Positions 28,252 through 35,557 of a DNA stretch of 64,000 nucleotides are shown one piece after another. A program made the position numbers and the translations under genes. This DNA is from Planctomycetota bacterium (GTDB taxonomy: Bacteria; Planctomycetota; Phycisphaerae; Phycisphaerales; Phycisphaeraceae), in the NCBI GenBank assembly GCA_021413865.1, contig JAIOPN010000051.1, forward strand, positions 41,077-105,076. The letters are read 5' to 3'. Under the pieces are notes generated by a model that saw only the letters and a program-made list of their open reading frames with translations, did not search any database and had not been told where the DNA came from. Within the stretch, counting starts at the first letter, position 1. Every line of letters begins with the position of its first letter.

Positions 28252-30620
28252 GCCGCGGCCCTCCGTTGTGGGCGCGGGGTCACGCCGAAGGCCTGTGCGT
28301 AGGCGTTGTCGAGCTCGGCGAGCAGGCGGTCGGTCTGAGATTTCAGGTGGGCCGACCACTGGTCGCGCTCGGCGATGAGGTGGGTGAGCTTGTCGGTCGC
28401 GGCGTCGGCGTCAACATTGTTCCAGTCTAGCGACCAGCGCTCGTAGCCCATGCGGCGGACGAGCGCGGCGACCTTGCCGTTGCGGCCGGTGTAATCGATC
28501 GAGAGGAACGGCACGCCCAGCGCCATGGAGAAGAGGTGGCCGTGGTAGCGCATCGCGAGCGAGACGTCGGCACGGGCGAGCCGGCGGAGGACCTGGTGCA
28601 GGTTGAGATAGCCGCGCTCGACGGCCGCGGCGGCGGGGAGCGTCATGGCGTCGCGGACCGCGCGGTTGAAGAGGCGGTCGTCTCCGCCGACCCAGACGGC
28701 GTGCATGGGGAGCATGTCGATGTTCACCGGTGTGCGGGCGGTGATGCGGTCGAGCACGGCGGCGAAGGAGCGCGCGGAGCGGTCGTTCATCGATGCGAGG
28801 GCGGGGTCGGTCGTCTGGCTGACGTACTCGCGTGTGTTGGCGCGGAGGAGGGTGGCGAGCAGGACGCTCGCCGAATCCGCGCGGCCCAGGCCGTGCGAGT
28901 CCGCCCAGCGTTTCAGGTATGCCATTGCGGGGTCGCAGCCGACGGGGAGGATCACCTCGTCGTCGGTGAGACGGCGGGCCAGGTCGTAGCTCTCAACGTC
29001 GCGCAGGAACCCCGCGGTTGTCAGGCGGAGGATCGAGGCAACCATGGAACGCACACGGTCGGTGTGGAACGGCCCGACGCCGCAGCCGAAGATGACGCGG
29101 GCCTTGTTCTGCCGATTCGCCTCCTTGAAGATGCGCCAGAGGTGCTCGGTCTGGCCGATTTCTTCGAGCGGGCCGCCGCCGATGATGACGGCATCGACCG
29201 ACTCGATCGAGGCGGGGTCGTAGGCATGGGAGAGGACCGTCTCGCCGACGCCGCGCAGCTCGTCCATCTCCCGCGCGGTCTGCCCGCTGATCTTGCGGTT
29301 GATCGTGGAGAGGGTGACGCGGCATTCCGGCGATTGCGAGCGGATGAAGTGCAGCACCTCGCCGAGGATCGCCTTGTCGCCGGCGGTCTCGGTGCCGTAC
29401 CAGCCGGTGACCAGCACGTGCCGCCACTGCGAGGGGTGGGGGCGGTCGGCGGGCCGGCTCTTGATGGCGCGGTTCCACGGCCGAGGATTGAGCGTCGCGT
29501 GTTTGCGGAGGGCGGCGAAGCGGTCGCTCCAGGGTTTCGTGATGAGGTCGAGGCCCTCGCGGATCTGGGCCTTGGCGGGCGGGGGGCCGAGCAGGTCGTG
29601 CTGGCAGTCGCCGCATTCGTTCTTCACGATCTCGCGGCGCTGCGCGATGTTGGATTTGAAGATCGCCCAGCCGCTCTGGAGGATCGCCGAGCCGAGCACG
29701 GGGCTTTTCACGGAGCAGTAGCTGACGTTGCCGCGGGTGTCGAGCGTCACGCCCCGGGCCTTCCAGGCGCAGCCGGCGGTGCGCTGCGCGGTGAACGCCA
29801 ACTGGTCGCTCAGGCTGCGGTAGAACCGGCGGCGGGCGGAGTCCACGCGCGGGTGGTGTGCCAGTTTGTCGAAGAGCATTGTGAGGTGGAACCGCTGCTC
29901 GGGGGTGAATGGGTTCAGCAGGTTGAACCCCTCGTTGTAGAGGCGGTTGTTCTCGACGCCCAGGCGGAACTCGAAGCGGTCCAGGCCGCGCGCCTCGCAC
30001 CAGGCGAGCAGATCGTCGGCGCCGTGGGCGTTGGTGGGCGTGAGGGTGCAGCCGATGAGCACGGGCACCTCACGCTGCCGGAGTATGTCGATGACATAGA
30101 CGGCCGAGTCGAAGTTGCCGACGATCCCGCGGTTGCGGTCGTGGTCCGCGCCCACGCCGTCGAGGGAGATGTTGACCTCGAACCGTTTGTCGGCGGCGCG
30201 CACCACCTCGCAGAGCGCGGTGATGCGGTCGATCACGTCGTTGGAACGGACGGCGTTGGTGATGATGCCGATGCCGCGGAGTTTCGGCAGGCCGTCGATG
30301 AGCGCCTGGCCCAGTTCGGGCAGGTCCTTGCGGAGGGTCGGCTCGCCGCCGCTGAGGCCGACGTATTTCACGCGGGAATAGAGCCGGTCGCCGAGCACCT
30401 TGCGCAGCTCGTCGGGGGTGATCTCGTGGTCGCGCTTGCGCTGCCAGATGTTGCACATGCCGCAGCGGGAGTTGCAGATGTCGTTGACGGGGAATTGCAG
30501 GACGGTGGGGAGCGGGGGGACGACCTGGCCGAGTTTCTCCTCGCGCAGCAACGTCCACGCGCCGCGGGCGATGCCGCGTGTGCCCAGGGCGAGGTTGCGG
30601 GCGTAGTTCACGCCGATCAT
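28248..30620 (-). CDS. Radical SAM enzyme fused to polysaccharide pyruvyl transferase
   Basis: 790 aa. Residues about 40-400 are a radical SAM domain: the cluster-binding CNSRCGMC (C49, C53, C56) and GLSGGEPTLRKD. A cysteine-bearing C-terminal extension (CAWKARG, YCSVKSP, NECGDCQHD) could bind an auxiliary iron-sulfur cluster as in SPASM proteins. Residues about 425-740 match the polysaccharide pyruvyl transferase (CsaB/WcaK) domain: VLVTGWYGTETAGDKAIL, IIGGGPLEE, FGCGVGPF and the late MRYHGHLFSMALGVPFLSI. CsaB-type enzymes attach ketal pyruvate to cell-surface sugars. The ATG at 30620 overlaps the Wzt stop as ATGA. The fusion is described further in the findings. Confidence 0.88.
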   Translation of the reverse strand: MIGVNYARNLALGTRGIARGAWTLLREEKLGQVVPPLPTVLQFPVNDICNSRCGMCNIWQRKRDHEITPDELRKVLGDRLYSRVKYVGLSGGEPTLRKDLPELGQALIDGLPKLRGIGIITNAVRSNDVIDRITALCEVVRAADKRFEVNISLDGVGADHDRNRGIVGNFDSAVYVIDILRQREVPVLIGCTLTPTNAHGADDLLAWCEARGLDRFEFRLGVENNRLYNEGFNLLNPFTPEQRFHLTMLFDKLAHHPRVDSARRRFYRSLSDQLAFTAQRTAGCAWKARGVTLDTRGNVSYCSVKSPVLGSAILQSGWAIFKSNIAQRREIVKNECGDCQHDLLGPPPAKAQIREGLDLITKPWSDRFAALRKHATLNPRPWNRAIKSRPADRPHPSQWRHVLVTGWYGTETAGDKAILGEVLHFIRSQSPECRVTLSTINRKISGQTAREMDELRGVGETVLSHAYDPASIESVDAVIIGGGPLEEIGQTEHLWRIFKEANRQNKARVIFGCGVGPFHTDRVRSMVASILRLTTAGFLRDVESYDLARRLTDDEVILPVGCDPAMAYLKRWADSHGLGRADSASVLLATLLRANTREYVSQTTDPALASMNDRSARSFAAVLDRITARTPVNIDMLPMHAVWVGGDDRLFNRAVRDAMTLPAAAAVERGYLNLHQVLRRLARADVSLAMRYHGHLFSMALGVPFLSIDYTGRNGKVAALVRRMGYERWSLDWNNVDADAATDKLTHLIAERDQWSAHLKSQTDRLLAELDNAYAQAFGVTPRPQRRAAA

Positions 30621-31906
30621 GCCGCGATCCTTTTCGCTTCCAGGCCGGTGACTTGGCGTGTTTCCCAATCGAGCTTCGGGTAGATGATTCCCCATCCACC
30701 CTCCTCGGGATTGAGCTCGCCGGTGCTGACGATCTCGAAGTTCAGGCAGTTGGCCGCCGAGCCGCAGATGCGGACGCGGTGGAGCTCGCCGATGAGGTCG
30801 AGGCGGTACCGGCCGGGGAATAGCAGGTGGCCGGGCAGGCGGATGGTGGCGCGGTAGTCGCCGGGCTCGGTGACGCCGACGTTGCGGCCGAAGGTGTACT
30901 CGGTGTCGGAGGCGAAGAGGACGGCGACGCCGGCGTCGTTGTAGAGGCGAAACGTGACGTGCAGGTCGTCGAGCCGGCGGCGGACTCGGTAGTCGATGGT
31001 GAGGAAGCCGTCATCAGAGAAGTCGATCTGCGACGTGGTGCGGCCGACGGCGTCGGTGATGGCGGCGTGGGTGAACTGCACGTCGCTGTTGTCCTGATCA
31101 TCAACGGTGCGGCCGCCCAGCCCCTTGGCGGTGTCTTCGAGGTAGCGGCGCACGACCAGCGGCGACGGGCCGACCATCACGGCGCGGCCTTCTTTGAGAT
31201 AGACGCAGCGGTGGCAGAGGCGGTTGATCGCGCCCAGGTTGTGGCTGACGAAGAGGACGGTGCGGCCGGCGCGGGCGACGTCGCCCATCTTCCCGAGGCA
31301 TTTCTTCTGGAACGCCGCGTCGCCGACGGCCAGGACCTCGTCGATGATGAGGACCTCGGGCTCGAAGTGCGCCGCGACGGCGAAGGCAAGGCGGGTGTAC
31401 ATGCCGCTGGAGTAGCGTTTAACCGGGGTGTCGAGAAACGCGCCGATCTCGGAGAAGGCGACGATGTCGTTGAACTTGCGGGCGACCTCCGCGCTGCTCA
31501 TGCCCAGGATCGCGCCGTTGAGGTAGATGTTTTCGCGGCCGCTGAGCTCGGGGTGGAAACCGGTGCCGACCTCGAGGAGCGAGCCGATCCGGCCGCGGAT
31601 GGTGGCGGTGCCCTCGGTGGGGTCGGTGATCTCGGAGAGGATTTTGAGGAGGGTGGACTTGCCCGCGCCGTTCTGGCCGATGATGCCGACCACCTCGCCG
31701 GGCTGGATGTCGAAGCTCACGTCACGCAGGGCCCAGAAATCGGATTGGTGCGGCGCGGCGTCGGCGGCACGGCGGCCGGTGAGGCGGCGCGCCCAGTCGG
31801 CGGCGGTCTGCATGACGGCCTCGGGCAGGGAGCGGTCGATGCCGTTCCGTCCGCCGATGCGGTAGCGTTTGCCCAGCCCTTCAACTCTGATGATCGGATC
31901 GCTCAT
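30617..31906 (-). CDS. Wzt-type ABC transporter ATPase for polysaccharide export
   Basis: 429 aa. Walker A is GQNGAGKSTLLKIL, the signature region follows GTGFHPELSGRENIYLNG, and Walker B is EVLIIDEVLAVGDAAFQKKC. The GFHPELTG-type motif is typical of polysaccharide exporters. From about residue 250 a C-terminal beta-sandwich extension resembles the Wzt carbohydrate-binding domain that recognises a terminal modification of the O-chain. It pairs with the permease 32 bp upstream. In such systems the glycan is finished in the cytoplasm on an undecaprenyl carrier and then exported. Confidence 0.92.
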   Translation of the reverse strand: MSDPIIRVEGLGKRYRIGGRNGIDRSLPEAVMQTAADWARRLTGRRAADAAPHQSDFWALRDVSFDIQPGEVVGIIGQNGAGKSTLLKILSEITDPTEGTATIRGRIGSLLEVGTGFHPELSGRENIYLNGAILGMSSAEVARKFNDIVAFSEIGAFLDTPVKRYSSGMYTRLAFAVAAHFEPEVLIIDEVLAVGDAAFQKKCLGKMGDVARAGRTVLFVSHNLGAINRLCHRCVYLKEGRAVMVGPSPLVVRRYLEDTAKGLGGRTVDDQDNSDVQFTHAAITDAVGRTTSQIDFSDDGFLTIDYRVRRRLDDLHVTFRLYNDAGVAVLFASDTEYTFGRNVGVTEPGDYRATIRLPGHLLFPGRYRLDLIGELHRVRICGSAANCLNFEIVSTGELNPEEGGWGIIYPKLDWETRQVTGLEAKRIAA

Positions 31907-31938
31907 GGTGGCTCGTGTCGTTTTGCGGTGATGCGGTG

Positions 31939-32808
31939 TCAGACGACGTCGGCGAAGCGGCGCTGGGCGCGGGCGAAGTAGATGAGGCCGACGACCAGCA
32001 GGGCGACGGACATTGCGCCGGAGACGGCGACGGCGCTGTAGTCGATAGGCGTGCCCAGGACGGCGTCGCGGAAGGCGGTGATGGTGCCGCCCACGGGGTT
32101 GAGCCAGAGCACCCACCGCCACTTTTCGCTCAGGATGGTGACGGGGTAGATGACGGGGGTGATGAAGAAGCCGAGCTGGATGAAGAAGGGGACGAGGTAG
32201 CGGGAGTCGCGGTAGCTGACGGTGAGCGCCGCCATGCCGACGCCGATGCCCAGTGCGGCGATGAAGGTGAGGCCGAAGAGCGCGGGGATGAGGAGGAAGG
32301 CCGGGGTGGGCGCGAGGCGGTACCAGGCCATGAGCGCGAGCAGGACGCTGGAGGCCATGAGGTAGTCGATGAGCGGGACGCCGATGGAGGCGACGGGCAC
32401 GAGCAGCCGCGGGAAATAGATCTTGCGGAGCATGTGCGCGTTGTTGACAAGGCTGTTGGTCGCCGCGGTGACGGCAGAGGAGAAGAAGGTCCAGGGCAGG
32501 AGGCCCGCGTAGAGGAAGATGGGGTAGGGCACCTTGCCGGTGCGGTCGGTCAGGTCAATGACGCGGCCGAAGAAAAGGCTGAGCACGACCATGGTGAGCA
32601 GGGGCTGGATGATGGCCCAGGTCGCGCCGAGCAGGGTCTGCTTGTAACGCACCTTGATGTCGCGCCAGGCGAGGAAGGAGAGGAGCTCGCGGTATCGCCA
32701 GAGCTGCGTGGTGTCGAGACGCTCGAAGCCGCGGCGGGGGCGCAGCACCTTGACGGTGGCGGCGGGAGGCGGCGGGGCGAGGTCTGGCTGAACGGAGAGT
32801 GTGGTCAC
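31939..32808 (-). CDS. Wzm-type ABC transporter permease for polysaccharide export
   Basis: 289 aa. LLSFLAWRDIKVRYKQTLLGATWAIIQPL is the conserved N-terminal part of ABC-2 polysaccharide permeases; six membrane helices follow, including LLPWTFFSSAV and PLIDYLMAS. The start is taken as GTG at 32808, which has GGGAG 7 nt upstream; a TTG immediately before it is the alternative. It forms the channel half of the exporter with the Wzt gene. About 160 bp separates it from the methyltransferase upstream, so a promoter may lie there. Confidence 0.9.
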   Translation of the reverse strand: MTTLSVQPDLAPPPPAATVKVLRPRRGFERLDTTQLWRYRELLSFLAWRDIKVRYKQTLLGATWAIIQPLLTMVVLSLFFGRVIDLTDRTGKVPYPIFLYAGLLPWTFFSSAVTAATNSLVNNAHMLRKIYFPRLLVPVASIGVPLIDYLMASSVLLALMAWYRLAPTPAFLLIPALFGLTFIAALGIGVGMAALTVSYRDSRYLVPFFIQLGFFITPVIYPVTILSEKWRWVLWLNPVGGTITAFRDAVLGTPIDYSAVAVSGAMSVALLVVGLIYFARAQRRFADVV

Positions 32809-32968
32809 CAACGGTCTCCCGATGCACGGGGCGGCGTCGCCCGGCCGTTACAACCGGCACAGGCGTCACAACCGGTACCGTTTCATCGAACCGTTGGGGA
32901 GGAGGCTTTAGGGCCGGATATGTGGCAAGAAATGGTGTGTTATCGGCCGCGAAGGCGGGGGAGGATCG

Positions 32969-33796
32969 TCACGCAGCGCGGGAGGCGTGCGGATCGGGGG
33001 CGCCGGAGCGATCCGTCGGGAGCGTGGCCCTGGTCTCAAAGGGTTTGACGGCAACGATCATCAGGTTGAGCGGCATGCGGTTGAAGGGGAGCAGGGCGTC
33101 GGCGAGCCAGGCGAACGCGTTGACCAGCCCGATGAGCGGGGCGAAAAACAATTGCCGCCACGGGTGGAGGTGCATGGGCTTGCCGGGCTCGAGCCGGCTG
33201 AGCACGAGGCTCATGGCGAAATACTGGGCGAAGGATTGGAAGAGCTCGCCGACGTGGGTTTCGCTGTGGCATTCGAGTCCGGCGCTGTCCGCCAGGTGGC
33301 GCAGGCCGTCGGGGGTGTAGCGGTAAAAATCGTAGGGCTCGACCTGGATGAGCGAGACGTGCGGGACGGCGATGATGGCGATGCCGCCGGGCTTGAGCAC
33401 GCGGAAGACCTCGCGCATCGCGGCGTCGGGCCGGGGGACATACGCGAGGACCTGCACGCAGAACACGGAGTCCACGGAGTTGTCCGCCAGGGGGATATCC
33501 TCGGCGCTGCCGACCACGCGTTCGACGCCGCGCGCCTCGGGGAAGCAGAAGGACTCGGCGTAATCGACGGCGATGTAACGCTTGCCGTGCGGCGCGAAGA
33601 TGGAGTGGTAGGGGCTGCGGCCTGCGCCCAGGTCGAGGATGGTGCCGCGGCAGAGCGGGGCGACGGCCTCGAACGAGCGCACCATCGGGCGCACGCTGGC
33701 CCAGTTGTAGTTGAAGATGGTGTTGCGCGGGTGCTCGCCGAGGACCGTGCGGAGCAGGCGGCGCTGGATTCGTCGCAACAGTTGGGCGGGGTTCAT
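32969..33796 (-). CDS. Class I SAM-dependent methyltransferase
   Basis: 275 aa. The SAM motif I is TILDLGAGRSPYHSIF, the acidic residue follows in YIAVDYAES, motif II is GSAEDIPLADNSVDSVFCVQVL, and motif III is EVFRVLKPGGIAIIAVPH. This is the UbiE/COQ5-like Methyltransf_11 pattern common in surface-glycan clusters, where such enzymes cap or decorate sugars. It lies 6 bp downstream of the PhyH-family gene and is probably co-transcribed with it. The acceptor is unknown; Wzt-linked chains are often methyl-capped, which fits. Confidence 0.87.
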   Translation of the reverse strand: MNPAQLLRRIQRRLLRTVLGEHPRNTIFNYNWASVRPMVRSFEAVAPLCRGTILDLGAGRSPYHSIFAPHGKRYIAVDYAESFCFPEARGVERVVGSAEDIPLADNSVDSVFCVQVLAYVPRPDAAMREVFRVLKPGGIAIIAVPHVSLIQVEPYDFYRYTPDGLRHLADSAGLECHSETHVGELFQSFAQYFAMSLVLSRLEPGKPMHLHPWRQLFFAPLIGLVNAFAWLADALLPFNRMPLNLMIVAVKPFETRATLPTDRSGAPDPHASRAA

Positions 33797-33802
33797 GGCG
33801 TG

Positions 33803-34621
33803 TCAGGCCTTCAACAAGCGCCAGCCGATGGCGTGGAGGCACCGCCGCGCGATGTCCTCCTTCACCTGCACCGGCGGCGTGTACGGGTTGGGGAACCGCT
33901 GCGCGAGAGACTCGGGCGTGCCGCCGCGCAGGACGATCGGCGTGCCGCGCGGCGTGCTGATCGCGTCGAACCCCTGGTACGAAACTCGGAAGGCGCGGCG
34001 GGGGAGCTCGCTGTCCACCTCGTCGCTGGAGTGCAGGAGCATCTGGTTGAATACCAGCACGTCGCCGGCGGCCAACTCGGCGTGGATCGCCTTGCTCTCA
34101 TCGACGCACTCGGGGTTCACGCGGTCGTGGTGTGTCTCGCCCTTGACGCGGTGCCAGGGGAGGAAGCCCTTGAGGTGCGACCCGGGGATGATCTTCATGG
34201 CGCCGTTGGCACGCGTGACGTTGTCGATCGCCATCCAGGCGATGTATTTCACGGGCTCGTCGGGGCGGGAGAGGAAGTCCTGGTGCCACGGCACGCCGTT
34301 GCGCCTGTCGCGCGGCTTGTAAACCAGACAGTTTTCGTAAAGAAAGATGTCCGGCCCGAGCACGCTCTCGAGCGCGTCGAGCACGGCGGGAATCTTCGCC
34401 AGCGGCTGAAACTCCGGGTGCCGCTGGTAGAGATCGTAGAGCGTGCCCTGGTCGGCGCGGTGGCGGAGGTAATACTTGGCGAAGGGGTCTTCGAGGTTGC
34501 GGCTCGCGCAGGCGACAATGCGGTCGGTCAGGCCGCGCACGACGGACATCTCCCCGGCCGGGATCACCGACCGCAGGATCAGGTAGCCCTGTTCGCACAG
34601 CGTGTTGTGGCATCGATCCAT
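33803..34621 (-). CDS. Phytanoyl-CoA dioxygenase (PhyH) family protein
   Basis: 272 aa Fe(II)/2-oxoglutarate dioxygenase. The metal facial triad is visible as WHQDF (H-x-D) and a later His in QMLLHSSDEVDS; RRAFRVSYQG should supply the 2-oxoglutarate arginine. PhyH proteins hydroxylate lipids, sugars and small metabolites. It is the first gene of the minus-strand glycan cluster, with GGGAG 8 nt before the ATG. A glycan or lipid modification is a reasonable guess from context. Confidence 0.87.
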   Translation of the reverse strand: MDRCHNTLCEQGYLILRSVIPAGEMSVVRGLTDRIVACASRNLEDPFAKYYLRHRADQGTLYDLYQRHPEFQPLAKIPAVLDALESVLGPDIFLYENCLVYKPRDRRNGVPWHQDFLSRPDEPVKYIAWMAIDNVTRANGAMKIIPGSHLKGFLPWHRVKGETHHDRVNPECVDESKAIHAELAAGDVLVFNQMLLHSSDEVDSELPRRAFRVSYQGFDAISTPRGTPIVLRGGTPESLAQRFPNPYTPPVQVKEDIARRCLHAIGWRLLKA

Positions 34622-34863
34622 GAACCGCGACTCCCGCCAGACGGCATAGCCGGCGTAATCAGTACAGACGTCATCGTCGCAATCGGGGGGTGGGTTAAGG
34701 AGGATCGGGGAGCCCTAAGCCGGGAGCGGCCGGAAAAAAACGGGGGGAATGTGGGTGTTGAGGCGATGGATATAATGGATGCGTGGCTGCGTAAGAGATT
34801 GCTCCGGGTAGCCCGCTGGGACGATTGAGTCCGATTTTTCCCACGGAGAAGCAGGTGGACACG

Positions 34864-35532
34864 ATGAAAAGTGATGCTGCGGGAACGGCCTTGCTAGCGG
34901 GTGATGGCGGGGACGCGCTGCCCGACGCGCCACGAAAAATCCTTGTCGCCGAGGACGAGTTGTTGCTGGCGCGCAGCCTGGCCGGCGATCTGAACGAACT
35001 GGGGTTTGAGGTTCTCGGGCCCGCGCCCAACGGGCAGCAGGCGATCGAACTCGCCCGCAAGGATCGCCCGGACCTGGCGCTGCTCGACGTGCGCATGCCG
35101 ATCATGGACGGCCTGGCGGCGGCCGAGGTGCTGTACCACGAACTGAAGGTTCCTATCATCATTCTCAGCGCCTACAGCGACCCGTCCTATATCCAGGCCG
35201 GGGTGCGCGTCGGCGTGTTCGGCTACATCCTCAAGCCCGTCAGCCACGACGACCTTCGCGTGACCGTCGCCGTCTCGTGGAACCGGTTCCTCCACCACCA
35301 GCGGATGGCCAACGAGGTGGATGAGCTCAAAAACCGGCTGGAGCAGCGCAAGCTCATCGAGCGTGCCAAGGGGCTGCTCATGAAGCACCTGAGCCTGAGC
35401 GAGGAGGACGCGATGCGCACCCTCCAGCGCAAGGCGCGCGACGCGCGCAAGCCCATGGTTGACGTCGCGCGCACTATCATCGAGACGCACGCCGCGGCGG
35501 ACCCTAAGCCGGACAAGCCCGGCGGCAAGTGA
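34864..35532 (+). CDS. Response regulator with ANTAR RNA-binding output
   Basis: 222 aa. Receiver domain 25-140: KILVAEDELLLARS, phospho-acceptor D75 in LALLDVRMP, and lysine in YILKPVSHDDL. A short coiled coil links it to an ANTAR domain (about 150-205, RKLIERAKGLLMKHLSLSEEDAMRTLQ). ANTAR regulators, such as AmiR and EutV, bind paired hairpins in mRNA leaders and prevent termination. AGGTGG lies about 6 nt before the chosen ATG; the longer ORF would need a TTG. It ends 25 bp before ydbH, so they are probably co-transcribed. No partner kinase is adjacent. A TATAAT at 34771-34776 may be its -10 box, but no good -35 was found. Confidence 0.9.
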   Translation: MKSDAAGTALLAGDGGDALPDAPRKILVAEDELLLARSLAGDLNELGFEVLGPAPNGQQAIELARKDRPDLALLDVRMPIMDGLAAAEVLYHELKVPIIILSAYSDPSYIQAGVRVGVFGYILKPVSHDDLRVTVAVSWNRFLHHQRMANEVDELKNRLEQRKLIERAKGLLMKHLSLSEEDAMRTLQRKARDARKPMVDVARTIIETHAAADPKPDKPGGK

Positions 35533-35557
35533 CGCGCTCCGCGCCGACCGACACACC

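Noticed and set aside
28536..30683. 715-residue plus-strand frame opposite the radical SAM fusion
   Set aside because: It mirrors the real gene in the complementary frame and has no recognisable motif; the minus-strand protein has complete catalytic motifs.
34771..34776. TATAAT as a -10 box for the ANTAR gene
   Set aside because: No acceptable -35 hexamer at 16-18 bp upstream, so it is only mentioned in the gene entry and not called as a promoter.
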